The notes below the pieces were generated by a model. The model was not told where the DNA came from. It was given only the letters and a program-made list of their open reading frames with translations, and made no database searches. A stretch of DNA of 64,000 nt from Pelodera strongyloides (lineage: Eukaryota > Nematoda > Chromadorea > Rhabditida > Rhabditidae): contig JAANDG010000635.1 in NCBI GenBank assembly GCA_036852015.1, forward strand, positions 17,820 to 81,819, written 5' to 3'. This document shows positions 50,760-63,834 of this stretch, piece by piece (positions within the stretch are counted from its first letter, which is position 1; the number at the start of each line of letters is the position of its first letter). The position numbers were made by a program, and so were the translations under genes.

Positions 50760-52060
50760 GCTTGCACGATATCATTACTTTGTTCCATTTCTCGAATTTC
50801 ATATAATACACGAATTATATAAATATTTTATGCATAGTGTTCTTCAGCATATGTGAATACTGCATTATAAACAATTGGTGTCGGCCTTCTGCGTTGAGTT
50901 TTCTGAAATTGCAAAATGTTAACATTATGTGGCCCTATTATTGTCTTTTCACATACGCAGATTATTTATATGTTAATGTAACGTTGGGACACTTGCACCT
51001 ATTACTGGGTAGCCAATTCCTGAATAATATATACTACGTACAACTACTCCGCATAAGCGTTATGTCACGTTATCACCCTTTTTTTACTTTCGTTTACCCC
51101 TACGGTTATTTTTAATGGCTTTAGTGCTTTAGTACTTTCTCTTTTCTTTGATTTTCCATTTACAGTATTATCACCCTTTATCAACTGAAAGAATCGATGC
51201 AACTGGAAATAAATTATTATTAAGAGTGTGAAGGAATGGTGATTGCATAGAGTATTATAGCATGAATGAACAAAGTTTTGGGTACAGCCTTACGTTAGTG
51301 GAACTTGGAAATGCAGGGTACTTTTGTGTGACCAATAAAGGATTTCCATACAGTACACAAGTACAGTAGTTACGAAAACCATAGTGGCTGCAGAAGGTAT
51401 GTACGGTATGTTATGATTGGTGCCATAAGATTTTTCTTTTCTTCAGAAATACTGTACATATGGAGGCTAACTGTGTTAGTAGATATAGAAGATTTTCCTT
51501 CTTTGTTTGAAGAAAAGCTGACCTCCATAGACTTTCGATTATCATATGATAGATTCCCAATCTCTGGTTTTAGATAATCGCCCCGAAGACTTCCGAAATC
51601 ACTCATTTTTCTTCTAAACAATGTTTTTTAGATTTCTGATTGTTCTTTGGGCGTTTGACAGAATGAATACAACAGCCGGTTGGTCAGCGAAAAACTCACG
51701 TTCGCAAAAGCCATAAACGTAAAATAATGATACTTAGTTATTGCAAAGGCATTGACAGTTGAGCTTTTATTGCTGATAAGCTTGCGCGTTAGATAAACTA
51801 ACGGGATCCGCAAGAAACCTGCAAAAAATTCCCTGATAAACCCACCTGGGAAATGACCGCAGATCATTGAAAACCACTGAGGCCATTTAGTTTCATCGCC
51901 AAAAAAAAACATGGTTCTCAGAATTAAAAGTTGATCTTCATGCCTTTATTGAGCAGAGCTTGCTCATTACTTTTCTTAAGTGTTTCTATTCACAAAGCAT
52001 TCTCAATAGCTTGTTTCTATGTATATTTGAATTGACGAAGAGCGATTTATTCCCCTTTTC
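50760..52060. other. Spacer between the two transporter genes
   Basis: This holds the 3' UTR of the SLC26 gene (AATAAA at about 51206 and 51333). On the minus strand two open segments, about 51700-51912 and 51480-51607, look slightly protein-like (GFLRIPLVYLTRKLISN; MSDFGSLRGDYLKPEIGNLS after a TTTAG). Their phases do not join and no family is recognised, so I do not call a gene. Confidence 0.4.
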
Positions 52061-52065
52061 AGAAT

Positions 52066-54674
52066 ATGGGTATGAAAGACCATAGTGGTGATTTTGCCAA
52101 GGCATCAGTTCTTCATTGTATCATCTATGGACTTCTTAGCACTGCATCGGGCACATTGCTTACTTTATCTGTAGCCTTGTCGGTGCCAATTACAAGTCTA
52201 TTCAACAAGACAAGTTTCGAAACGCTAGGATTGAACGATGGGTTGGTGCATTACAAAATTACGGTAGTAACTTAGGCGTTATAATCACTCTCTGAAAACT
52301 AATGAATGCTTTTAGAGGGAAAATATTCTTTACTGCGGATAATGCTGCAATGCTCATCTCGATGGCTGTTTCCTTATTATTTATTCTACCAGTGATGGAC
52401 TTGATCGGCAGAAAATTCACATGCGTATACGTCAAGTAAGTTGTTCTAAACAAGAGAAACCTAGATAAAGGCTATTGTCAAACAACTGATAAGCATGCAA
52501 AATTCTTTCAGGTTTTGGATCACGAACGTTAGCGCGATGTTCTTTCTTGCTGCATACTTCTTTCAAAATTCGTTTATTTACGTGGGAGGATCCGCAGGTA
52601 CGGTAGTGTCTGTGCATTACTCTAGGTAGACCCAGGCAGAAAGCGAGCAACCACTTCCCTTTTCCTTTTTAATATAAATTTACTGCACGGCGTCGCAGAT
52701 CTGCAGATCTGTATAAAATATCTTCGTACTTTTAGTTGCTGGCCTTGCTTCAATATTGAAGGGAGTTGGTGATGCAACCTATTTGTCTGAAATTGCCAGC
52801 GAAAAACATAAAGGTAACACAGTGAGAAATATATTACAAATGCTAAAGGAAACAACTAGATATACGATAGGTTGCCTCGGGTTTCACTCAATATATCTAT
52901 GGTTAAAAAAAAAACATATTAAGGGTATGTCGGTGGAACAGCGCAAACTCTATCCATCAGTTTGATGCAATTGTTGACTTTTATTCTGGCACAACAGACG
53001 ATCTTTGGGAATGATGAGGGGTGGATTTATATGGTGCTGATAGCAGTGACAATGAACATTGGAATGCTATTCGTGGGGAGAGCACTGCCCGATTCCGTTC
53101 GTCCAGTAACAGGTGAAGAACAACATCATGGATAACAGGGCAGATTAGAAGTCCACAATTTTGTAAGAACCGCTTTGCGTATTTCTCGAAGAATATCAAA
53201 AAGTACACCTGATTGGAGAGGCCTAGAAGAAGTATGAGATCAGCCTACCAATACAGTCTCTTTTAGATTCCAGCACCGATCATTCGAACAGAATTGCTAA
53301 TTACTTGAGGCATTTGGGAAGATGCGCCACGAAGAGGAAGCGAAGAAAGGTTAGCTGTTTAGACGCTGTATTGTTTGCGGAAACTTACACAAGAAAAAAA
53401 TATTGAAAAATACAACTAGGTGACTGCGCATCTGGAACCCTAGATATACAACAAATCTTCTAGCACTGTAGTTCACGGACTTATAGGAATGCTCTGTCTG
53501 GAAAAAACATGCGCCTATTTAGATTCTATGTCTGACTGTTACGATTCATGTGATAAACGTTGCTTCGGCACTTGTAGTTGAGGACAGCTTTCCTGTACAA
53601 TTGCTTGGCTTGGAAGGATTCTCGCCGCAACAAGTAAGAGTAAGGGGATTCAGGTGTGCCAAAGCAAACCAGCAGCAATAAGTATGCAAACAGAAATAAC
53701 ATTTGATAGGAAGCTGACAAGCAGTAGGAGATATCACACAAAAGAAAATTCTTGCGAAAGGAGAATATTTAAAAATAAACATAAGAGAAGAGAAATAAGA
53801 GAAGTGAATTGAATAGAAGAAGCTCGTTATTGTTCCAGGTTCTGACTTTACACGCACTTGCACCATTGATCTCATGTCCATATTATGTTGTCGCTCCACT
53901 AATTTTGGATAAATGGTCAAAGAAGACTTATTTTGCTGCGATTTCATCGGCGGTCATTTTCAAGGGCATTCTTCACATAGTGAATCTACAGATGCAAAGC
54001 GAATATATTAGTGAGTTATTCCAAGAAAAAAACTCTTCCTACCTCGACTGTCTTTGTGTTCGAATCGCGCCTGATCCGTATTTGGTTCTGTAATATTATT
54101 TGTTTAGTATATGCAAACACAATAATACAACGTCTTGTGTCTGGAACGGCTCCTGGAGTATTGCCGTACCTGCTTCTAAACGAATTTGCACCCCGCAAAG
54201 ATGTGGTCGCACTCGGTCTGGTGAGAAATTTGTCGGAAACAAATGAGAGTCACGAACATCGGAGTGAATCACCGTCGGTGTTTCTCGACTAAAGCTTAAT
54301 GTTTTACATTGTATTAACTGCAAACTATATATATGTCGCTTTTTAGATATCGGCGATAATTGGCGAATTCTTTACAATTCCTGTCTACTTATGGACTCCT
54401 CTTATACCTGCATCCTATATGTGGGCATTATACGTTCTACTGGCACTTCTTGATGCAATGGCAATGTTTGTGGGACTATCAATATGGCCAAAGGTATTTT
54501 TTTGTCACTTGTGTATGCCAGTAATAGTTCTTCTAATTGTAAGCGCGAAAGAAGCAGAGCTGACCATCGTCAACAAACATAATAATTATTCTCTTTATAT
54601 TCTAGGAAGGGACGTACACATCAATGGAAATACAACCACTCCTCGAGAAGCAAGAAGTTAAAACGTATTTCTGA
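52066..54674 (+). CDS. SLC2-type sugar-porter (MFS) transporter
   Basis: Twelve-helix major facilitator, probably a facilitative sugar or related solute carrier. Exons: 52066-52241, 52316-52435, 52512-52597, 52736-52813, 52924-53112, 53149-53202, 53267-53349, 53523-53633, 53839-54010, 54108-54220, 54347-54493, 54606-54674. They join in phase to 465 aa, close to GLUT size. Diagnostic motifs: DLIGRK between helices 2 and 3, and GVGDATYLSEIASEKHKG (sugar-transporter signature 2) after helix 4. LPDSVRPVT stands where GLUTs have PESPR. Odd: the usual PETKG after helix 12 is absent and the tail ends in a di-leucine-type EIQPLLEKQEV. The junctions around 53149-53349 are the least certain. ATG follows TTTCAG by three bases, so trans-splicing is likely. 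AATAAA starts a few bases after the stop. Confidence 0.85.
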
Positions 54675-54679
54675 GAAAA

Positions 54680-56810
54680 ATAAATGAATACAATAACCTA
54701 GTTTCACCATTCTATCTACACATTATGTAGTACTGTAGTAACGTGTGTGTCGTGTACAAAAAACTAAATTTACGTCATGTAAAATTCGTGCCTCCTGATA
54801 ACAATTGACATGAAAAAAGTGCTCCGCTTTTTTGGCTCAAAAAGTGCTATAGCATGCAATAAAAAGGACGTGATTGTTACGTGAAAAAGAAGAAGTTGAT
54901 AACAAAAAAGCCACGTTCTTTGCTACGAATATAAGCTGAACATTGAACCGGAACCAAAGACCAGGCACACTTGTTTTTATGAACTTCTCACTTCAACAGT
55001 CATTGTTTCAGTGATCATCAGTATCTGGAACACTGATGTATTTATAAAGGTTTCTTTCTCAATTAAGCCTTATTCATCAAAACAAAAAGTCTTAAAGTAG
55101 CTTGAGCGGTCTAGCATTACTGTTAACTACTGTTTTCGCACGTACGTGAATACGACGGATGCTAATATTAACTTGACTAAAAATTGTCATTGCTATGAGT
55201 GGTCTGTCTCACCATCAGGAAGAACGTATTATCACCACTGCTTTGCTATACCGCAATTAGTTATCATGTTGCCCAAACTGGCAAACAAGAATTGTGATTT
55301 TTGATTCTTATGGCGTCAGTTCACCGAATTGCTCTCAAAGTAAAAATAAATTTTGCAAAATATGGTAAAATTAACGAAACACGGCTGATGCTAGGCGCAA
55401 TAACAGAACGCCTACCTCTAACCGCGCAACTCGCCGTCTTCGCCGGACACTCGCCAGACCTGGGCGAGTGCACTGACTATCCTTTGGCGAAAACCGAGCT
55501 AACACCTTTTGTTTGTTTCTGCGTCGATTTTCACAGTTTCGTCCGATCGGTGCGTGCGCCGCCCCTTCGCCGGGCAACCCTAGCGAAAGTCTGGCAAAGG
55601 CTGGCGAGTGCACTGCGAGATCTCGATGTTCCTGTTTTTTTTTTTTTTTCGCGTGGTCCTCATCGCGTTGTCTCTATCTAGGTTTGCAAGTAAGATACAT
55701 TTCAACGGAACCTGTTCTTACTGGAGCGCCATCGCTCGAAAAACGATCGAATAACTATTGTATATATGCGGTTCAAAAAGTTCACTCCATTGTGCGGAAT
55801 ATCAGACTGAAGACAATGTATTAGGAGAGCCAGCACTTGACGAGCTGTATTCGGTTTACTTATTTGGTGACACATGTTTTATTCGAACCACTATTATATG
55901 TCCTACCTTTATATAATTCGAGCGAGTGGCTGCTTATTCTTTACCCCGCCCTGTGTTATTTACATAAGTTATGCCTTCATGCACTAATATCAACGTTTTT
56001 GAACCTGCGTCCAACAAATTGTTTGGCATAGTGTAACTTTTGATCAAAGTACGACCAAAACACTAGCAGATATACTCACGTCTGTCTTTCTTACAATTTA
56101 AGATCAATATACCTCCAAGAGCGTGGAACAAATGGTAGCGATACCCCTCGTGATTGATTTGACCCGCGTATGATGTAATAACATGGTATAGGCATGTGAT
56201 ATGCACCTGTGCGTAGGGCGGCGCCAAAATAATGCCTTAGGGGCCACAGATATAATGTCCAAACAGTGACACGTAGGTCAATCGAGACAACTCCACGATC
56301 AATTACCTCTCTGGTTACGCCAACTTCAACCCACCACATCTATTTTGTGCGCATCTTCATGTCAATTCATCATTTTGCTTATATAGTATCGACGATAACC
56401 CAATTATTTTTGCTTGAATTATCTTTTGTCGCGCACCAGCTTGTGAATTAATGCCGATACTGGAATGTTCACTTTTTACCATTTTGTATTTCATGCAAAT
56501 GAAGGAAGTGTTCTTTAATTTATGTCTGTGTTTGCAGTTAGTGTATGCATTGGTAGGACACTACCACGAGGTGAGACTCCTATGTTCTCTCTCACTCTGT
56601 ACACAACACCGATTGTGAGACGTGAAGTGAATGTTATTTGCCCCATTAGGTTGCACCCCACGGGTCACACCTTCGTGTATCCTTACAGTATGCTCGCTTT
56701 CAAATTCTGTACAATTCCATGCCGTGCCATGTATTATCATCAATTGACCATACAACAATCCTCCTTGTTTGTGTCTATTGTACAGGAACACCGAATACAC
56801 TCATTGTTTT
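54680..56810. other. Intergenic, with a GC-rich palindromic patch
   Basis: No gene can be supported. Between about 55370 and 55640 the sequence turns GC-rich and contains CACTCGCC / GGCGAGTG as an 8-bp inverted repeat (55448-55470). GGCGAGTGCACTG recurs near 55600. The open frames there run in both directions over this patch and are probably composition effects. Confidence 0.45.
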
Positions 56811-56814
56811 CAGG

Positions 56815-58882
56815 ATGAACCTAATCTTCATTGTATTAGTACTGGGTGTTTCTGGAGTTGAGTTCCACTTGCCAAAATTGCTCAACGGCCGACTGTTGGT
56901 TTCTGGCACTGATTTTGGAGCAATGTAAGTTTATGTCATAATTTTGTATTTTGAACTCCATAATGCCTGAACTTTTTGGCCGTTCTTTTCCTTTACAAAC
57001 AAGTTCCTTCTCGTAAAACAATGCAATTCTAGCGTCAGCAAAGCAAAACAGTGCTTCCACACCCAGTGGAACTTCACTATTGATGATGCCGAGAAGACCG
57101 AGAAGTACGGACAAATCCTCAAGGAATATTGCGACAAAATCCCAATTATTGAAGGTGAGCTCAACTCCAGCTGTAATAAACAGCACTAGTCATACTGTAC
57201 TACTGTAGTCTCCTTATGCCATTTGTATGCAATGCAGGTCCACGGTGTATTTACCAGGTTTTACTTTACGCTTTAAAAAAGATTATCAGCTAGAGACTTC
57301 TATTCTACGTAGAAGTTCCAGTGTAAATTTGTAAACAACTAATCTAATTGCTTTTAATTTAGAATTCCGCAAGGAGATTGAGTGCGAGAAGTACCGGAAC
57401 AGCAAAGTCTACGACTACACCGAGAATGTCCACAAACTGTACGTTGTCAGCCTCATTCCCTCTCAAAGCGGTCCACATTGATAACTTATGTTGAAAACCC
57501 GTATCTTTTTAGGAGTTGCAATCTGGACATCGAACACTATGGTCGCGAGGAGGAATTCCGTGCCGAAATTGAAAACATTTTCTGGTTTAATAAGCTGAAC
57601 TTTGCCTCCATGTCGTCTGAAAACTATCCACAGGTAGGACTTTCTAGCTTCTAAGGCCCCCTTATATTTCACTTTTTGTAAAGCACAGGTATATATTTCA
57701 ATAATGCACAGGTTTTTATAAAAAGTCTTCAGGTTTGGTACGACGCTGCTGGCTTCTCATCTGAGTGGGATATGGTCAAGAGCTTTGTGAAGAATTCCGT
57801 CCGCGCCCATCCACTCTATTGCGACGAGGACGGCGTGATGCTCGAGATCTGCGTTCCAATGGTGCACAACAAGATCTACGGAGACATGGAGATGGTTAGT
57901 CTGCAAAGCGCTTGTTTTTCAAATAAGTTTCGATCCCTTAGTTGGAACTTGCAAGCCTAATGTCTTAAAGGTCTTTCTGGACTGGAATGTTTTGTGAAAT
58001 ATAATGGCCGCAGTTTTCTAGGTTATGGATGCTGGTGCCTTCAGTCCGTCGCAGAATGAATTTGTGTATGCGAATCTCCCAAAAACGGCCATCCATAGTC
58101 AAGTCGACCGTCAGTTCATCGGAATAAACGAGGAAATGTGCGGCCGTCCAGTACGTTTTTCATTTCTTCTATTATTGATTTGGACGCATGGTAAAGATAT
58201 GGAAACAAACATGTCGTTTTCCAGTTTGAATTTGGATTCACTTGCCCGGAGACCTCGGTGGTCGCTTGCAATGTGACCACATATGAGAACTGCAATATGG
58301 AAGCGGTTGAGGCGGACGGCGACCTGACACTTGTTAGAGAATTTGGAAACTTCTTTTTGGTTGCCACACAGGAAAAGGTACGTTCTTTGAGGAGGTTCTG
58401 CATGTTGACGTATGTAAATTATGTGAATCTTTCCTGGTGCTCGTCCTACGTTTAGGTAACGAACTTGTACTTTCTGCAGTTATGTGCTTTCAGGAAACGC
58501 AAATCACCAACGCGAATGGTGAGGTGAAGATTCAGCCCGTGCCCGGTCCTACTTTCTTGCTGGCAATTGGAGAGACCGACTCGGTCACTATTGGAAGCTC
58601 AAATCTCGCAGCCATCAAGGGAACTCACTTCAGCAAAACACAGACATTCAACATTGATGACCTGGTCAGTTTATAGTGCTCATATCTATACTTGATTGTA
58701 GAACATGGTCACAATATTTGAACTGTTTTCTTTTCTTGATTATTGATTACCAGTTTTTTCTACTTTACTGCAACATAAAGTAATACTAAACAAAATTATT
58801 TCAGGGCGAGAAGTCCGACATTACTCAACACAAGCGAAAGACTTTGATCGAAAAGTGGCTCGGCTTTTTTGGAAAGAAATAA
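56815..58882 (+). CDS. Secreted protein, unknown family
   Basis: Nine exons: 56815-56924, 57033-57154, 57363-57438, 57513-57633, 57733-57894, 58022-58150, 58225-58377, 58494-58664, 58805-58882. All join in phase to 373 aa. The start MNLIFIVLVLGVSGVEF is a signal peptide, with cleavage probably near residue 14. The rest has no membrane segment. It has about ten cysteines spread as CFHTQW, YCDKI, IECEKY, SCNLD, YCDEDG, EICVP, MCGRP, FTCPE, ACNVTTYENC, and N-glycosylation sites NFT and NVT. It ends with a basic, Trp-containing tail (KWLGFFGKK). I do not recognise the family. It looks like a nematode extracellular protein. AATAAA occurs near 59187, about 300 bases after the stop. Confidence 0.8.
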
Positions 58883-58899
58883 GAATCTATTATAATCTC

Positions 58900-60915
58900 T
58901 TCTTCTACTGACTTTGTTACACTAAGGTGCTGTTATGTTCTCTGTATTTTGAGACACCACTTATTCTGTATTGTCGTTTGTTTTCATTAACTTTGTCTAG
59001 CAACATTAACGTTACACTAACAAAAGCTTGGAATTGTTTCCAGAATAACCAATAATCTACCATGTGAGCATTATCATTTGCCTTTCAAAATTCCCTTTTG
59101 ATCTCTGGCATTAACATCTCATATACTTTTAAAATTTTGCTTTATGTGCTGTACTGTTTTCCATAGTTAAACTGCCTTGTATGAAAATAAAGTGTCATCA
59201 CGGAAAATATAGATTTTGGCACCAGAGCAACGGGAGTGATGGTAAAGCAGGTGGATGTTGTAACGTTTAGCTAACTGTATACGTTTCCTTCTGTGGTTTG
59301 TCAATGTGATCATTCACGCCAAGAATGATGATAAGTTGTGAGCACACTAATCGTAAGGAACGTCCATATCTCGAAATTAACTCTTTATTCCACAAAAAAT
59401 GTTCTTTACTATGTAGAAACAATAGACATTATTGATCTTTCAAGCTATGGAGCGAACAATTGTTATAAGAAAATTATAACGGTTCCTTTCAGATTAACTA
59501 ATTATTTAAATCAATGTGTTACATTTATTAATAATTTCACGGATATGTCTTGCATCATCTTTAAGATTGGTACATGGTCGAACGGGAGGGACATTAACAG
59601 TAAAAACAGGGTCTTTGCCAAGTAACCATCATTATCCAGTACAATTGCACCCTATATTCCTCGCGAGGGTTGTCTGCGGTGCCATAAACAAGAGGAAATT
59701 ATATTCTTTAAAACTTCCAGTAGAATTTTGCTTTTGGTTCTATCCAAAAAAAACCACAGCTGTGAAGTATAAAACCACAGCTGTGAAGGAAAACAACATG
59801 TGAGACTTTTTGCGACGCACTCTTGTAAATACGGCTTCGCTGAACCGTTTTCCTAACCATAAGTCGCCTAACCATTAGGGAACATTTCAGTCCATCCACG
59901 GAGGAACTTCTTCCTCAAGCGCGCCCAATTTTGTACAATATATTAAGCGATGTGAAATCGTATGCTTTGAATTTTTAGAGTTCAGGTAAAGTAAAACTCC
60001 AAGAACAATTCTATTTCTCGAGGTTATTGCTTTGCCTGTGCTGCCACTTACGGATTATCTGGAATGTGGGGCTTCTGCGCTATCGCCGGCATACTTCGCA
60101 ACAAGCCTATCTATAGAATCCCTCAACTGAGTGCATGTATTTCCTTTCTTTCACAACTTAATAAAATAATTTGCAGCTGCATCAGCTTCTTTAGGTCAGA
60201 TTTTTTTTGCATTATTTTAAATTCTTACTGGTTGCGTCTTCAAAGTAAACCGCAAAGCGGCACATCAAAGACCTGCTGAATATGCAAAGGGCGTTCGCAA
60301 TGACAAACTTGCGAGGCCGAACCAAAAAGCACAGTTAGTCACCTATGATCAGACAAATTGATGGCTGACTTCACACGTCGTATTGCATAGGCCCCGAGCG
60401 GGTCTATCTATGCTCCGAGCGGGTCTATCTATGTATTTACTGATAGTGAACTATTCCCTCTATGAGAACAAATCCCAACTTTCTTAAAAAAGAGTATAAT
60501 CTGCAAAACTGTGAATGTGGACAAAGACGTTGATGGAATTGGAAAAGACGTTGATGGGCTTTATTAATAACAAAACTGTATTCTGAATTTTTAAATTTAG
60601 CAATGGGAAATACTTGCCACATCTCAGCTATTCCATACCCCAACTGCTTAAATCACATAGTATATGTAATTTCCCGTTAGTGTTCCTGTACAAAACGACA
60701 CCCAACGTTCTACTTCCTGTGGATAAACATAATATGGATGTAATCTCGGGAATTAGAATGTTGGTCATCGTTTTCATGCACTGATGGCCCAACGTTGCCT
60801 GTTGTACTACCCAAGTGAAATTCTCTGTATGTGTCCCGAATTATCAGGCAAGGAGCAGTCGCTTCATAATGTCCAATTAATCGTGGTTGCCTCACGAGCG
60901 AGATCAGGTGCCTGC
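58900..60915. other. Intergenic, small duplications only
   Basis: No gene is seen. It includes the 3' UTR of the secreted-protein gene. A short direct repeat (AAACCACAGCTGTGAAG) occurs twice at about 59750-59790. A roughly 24-base repeat containing CCGAGCGGGTCTATCTATG occurs twice at about 60391-60433. Confidence 0.5.
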
Positions 60916-60922
60916 AATACCG

Positions 60923-60994
60923 GCCCATGTAGTATAGTGGTTAGTACTCCACGTTGTGGCCGTGGCGACGCTGGTTCGATTCCAGCCATGGGCA
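60923..60994 (+). tRNA. tRNA-His (anticodon GUG)
   Basis: Acceptor stem GCCCATG pairs with CATGGGC, with an A at the discriminator position. The D arm contains TAGTATAGTGGTTAGTA. The anticodon loop TTGTGGC reads GTG, in the stem CCACG / CGTGG. The T arm contains GGTTCGATTCC. There is no intron. The missing G(-1) is added after transcription in eukaryotes. Confidence 0.95.
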
Positions 60995-60999
60995 ACTGC

Positions 61000-62395
61000 T
61001 TTGCACAAAAAAACATTGCTTGTTTTTTTTGGTAAGCCGTTGCATTACTGTTGCATTTTAGTTATGTTGTTGGTAATAATAACCATAATTCATAAAAGAC
61101 AGCAATTCAAAAGTACACAGCGAAAGCGGCAAGTGTCTCCATTAGGCGTCTTCGCAGTATTCCTCTTTTTGTTTTCCGAGTAGTCTGGTTACACACCCCA
61201 ACTATTCCGTACCCCCAACTGCTCAAAGCACAGACTCAATCCCTCAAACCTTGGTCTTCTGGACTTCTGCTCAGTAACCGAAGCCCGATGACTGTCTGTT
61301 TTCACTTCTACCAAAGGCTCCCGTTTTATGACAAGTTGTTTAAGTTTGTGTCATGTAAGTAAAACAGGCGGCCAAACAACCTCAAAAAAGGAAACAATAA
61401 TTTACTATCAAACAGGCTAAAACCAGACCACAACGCCAACAAAAAAGCACAAAACAACGGAAAGACTACACTAAAACTCAAACTCAAAAACGGAACACAA
61501 AAGAGACAATAACCAGATTGGATGACCGAAAGGTTTAAGTAATACGAACTGCTTAGTTTGTATTTTCAGTTCGGTTATCCAACCAATCAACGAGCAAACC
61601 GGGAAGCGAACCTATACGAAGAATAGAACCTGCGTTGGAAAGCAATGAGCAATAGAGATCAAGCTGAGACTTTCAGAAAGACACAACAACGATCTAGGGT
61701 TACTAAATCTTCAAAAAACCTGGATACATTTCTGAGAAAAAAACTCACTAAAGCTAGGAAAAAGAATAGCCTAGACACTACAGCGAAACAAATACGAAGA
61801 GCTTCCCGAACAACTTCGGTAGAACTACCTTCGAGCTACCTTAGAACTACTTAATATCGAAGCAATGAGAGTGCAAGAAAAAATCAAGGAAGTCTTACAG
61901 TACTCTCGACGCAGCACTTATAATACTCTATTCAAGTCGGCACCAAGTACAATAACTGAGCCTGAGCTTAAAAGGCGTAGTCTGAGAGCAAGTAAGATCA
62001 ATAAAGAAATGTACGTATCAACAATACTCACCCCTAAAACAAGAAACTAAGCTAGATACAGCTAAAACCTATTTATATACAGGCTAATAATCATAACAAA
62101 GGACAATGCACACAACTGCATTTGCAGCCTACCAAAGGATGATGCACAACTAGAGGGGACAAAACACACAGAAACACACAAGAAAACTCCTAAAACACAG
62201 AGACAAACCGGAAACCAAACATACACCTCTTCTAACCATTTGGGCGTAAATAAAGGGAGCTTACTTAGTTAAAAACGCAATCCTGAAAATCTTCGGAACA
62301 AACATACGTCAGAGCACAAGATTCCAAATTAGGGGTCAAAGTCAAACAAAACAACACATAGAATCTTGTCAGAACGTATGTCGATTTCGAAACGG
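61000..62395. other. A/C-rich, T-poor stretch without supported gene
   Basis: From about 61375 to 62345 the plus strand is strongly A-rich with few T. Two open frames (61645-61854 and 61865-62050) encode Lys/Arg/Thr/Ser-rich sequence. Their composition follows the DNA bias and no domain is visible. GATTGGATGACCGAA near 61520 has an imperfect inverted partner TTCGGTTATCCAACCAATC near 61570. Confidence 0.45.
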
Positions 62396-62401
62396 AAAAG
62401 G

Positions 62402-63834
62402 CTACCACACGCTCCGCCGATGACACTTTCTTTCTTCCATACTCTGAGTGGACCTGCGACGTCCTTTCACAGAACTAGCCTTGGAGAGTTCGGCAGTCTC
62501 GCGAAGGAATTCATCACGCTGAAAACAATAAATGCAATTTCTGCACATTACTAACCTGCTGTTTTTTTTTCTCTTGGGTAACAAAACATACGCCAGGCAT
62601 CGCAATTATGCTTTACAATACGTTTAATATGCAGCAATATATTATAAATTATTACCTTTGCCCGGTTGACGGTATGCAAGTAGAAACCCGAGTAGTTCGC
62701 GGTCCAGGACACCGGTTGGGAAACTGTTTCCATCTCCGTCATGTCCAGAATTGCATCAATGTCTAAAAGAAGTGGTTTATTTTCAGTCCAAACACCAGAC
62801 TTGGAACTATTCTTGTGCGAAACGTGGTTGTCCTTCAAAAGGTACAAAAATGCAAAGAAAGTGGCAGACGAATAATCTTACAACAAACCATCGATGTTTC
62901 TCGCAGTCAATTTGAAGTTGTTGTTCCTGTAGCTGACGAGAGGCAAGGTCGTGACTATCCGAGTTCCATCTTTCACTGGAACAACCATATTAAATAACAA
63001 CATTCACAGCAAACGATAAGTGAAGTTGCTGCGCGGACGTGTTAGGCAGGCAGCGCCGGCGTTGCAGACAAAAGATAAAAAAGGGTGTATACTCTATGGA
63101 TAGTAATAATAAACGTATGCAATAAAACTTACTTTTTCTGACTAAGGTGTTCTTCAACAATTCGTTCTGTGCCGGTCCAAATGCGTAGTTGTTGATGAAA
63201 ACAATAGTCGATTTCTGAAACAGATACGGATGACAAGAAGCGTGACTAGAAAATACATACTTGAAGGCCTCTGTATGGGGCGACCTTCAGAACAGTTTTA
63301 AACAATAGTCGGTGAAACAGAACAAACCTCGCAGATAACTTCACGGAATTGATCATCCAGGAAGTTTCCCCGGTGAAGCATCATCGGACTCGCCTTCTTT
63401 CCGTGCCAAGACAACAGCCTAAAGCATAAATTATATACATAAATTCACATAAATGGAATTTGACGGTTTATTGATTATTCCAAAGGGGGAATCTGAACAA
63501 CTCTGTGCAGTTAAAGTTACCTGTTGAACTCGACAAGGATCTTGTTGGCGGCAGCCGCTGGAGTGCTTGCCAGTTCGATTCCAACAGACATCCGGACCTT
63601 TGACATCGCAGCAACGTAAAGGACAAGACGTCCAACTCCGCTACCTGAAATAAAAACTTTGTTGATTTGGAGAACGTGAAAAACTGGACGAAATCAAATC
63701 AGGTTGCTACCGAAAAAAAACAATCCAGTTCGCTGCACAAATGACCAACCTAAGTCAATGAACGTGTCCTCTTCGCCCACATTCAAGTCGATCAACATGA
63801 GTTTCATCTGCTCCAGGCTGACCTCACCGTACGT
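62402..63834 (-). CDS. DOT1-type histone H3K79 methyltransferase, C-terminal part
   Basis: SAM-dependent lysine methyltransferase that modifies H3K79 on nucleosomes in the nucleus. Exons, 5' to 3': 63834-63750, 63644-63521, 63418-63328, 63214-63133, 62975-62889, 62762-62656, 62518-62402. They join in phase to 230 codons plus stop. DOT1 motifs are in order: YGEVSLEQM, EDTFIDLGSGVGRLVLYVAA (SAM motif I), VGIELASTPAAAANKILVEF, GNFLDDQFREVICE, STIVFINNYAFGP (motif IV region), MKDGTRIVTTLPLV and PVSWTANYSGFYLHTVNR. A short basic tail (GRRRSTQSMEERKCHRRSVW) follows. The upstream part continues beyond 63834, probably past the window edge. An open stretch at 63880-63936 may be the next exon, but its phase does not fit cleanly. 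C. elegans has several DOT1 paralogues; I cannot say which this is. Confidence 0.88.

Noticed and set aside
53203..53231. Longer version of the sixth exon of the sugar porter (to GTATGA at 53232)
   Set aside because: It leaves the following exon out of frame; ending at the GTACAC donor at 53203 restores the phase.
55301..55824. Overlapping 100-126 codon frames on both strands
   Set aside because: They lie on the GC-rich palindromic patch, overlap in opposite directions and have no splice context or domain.
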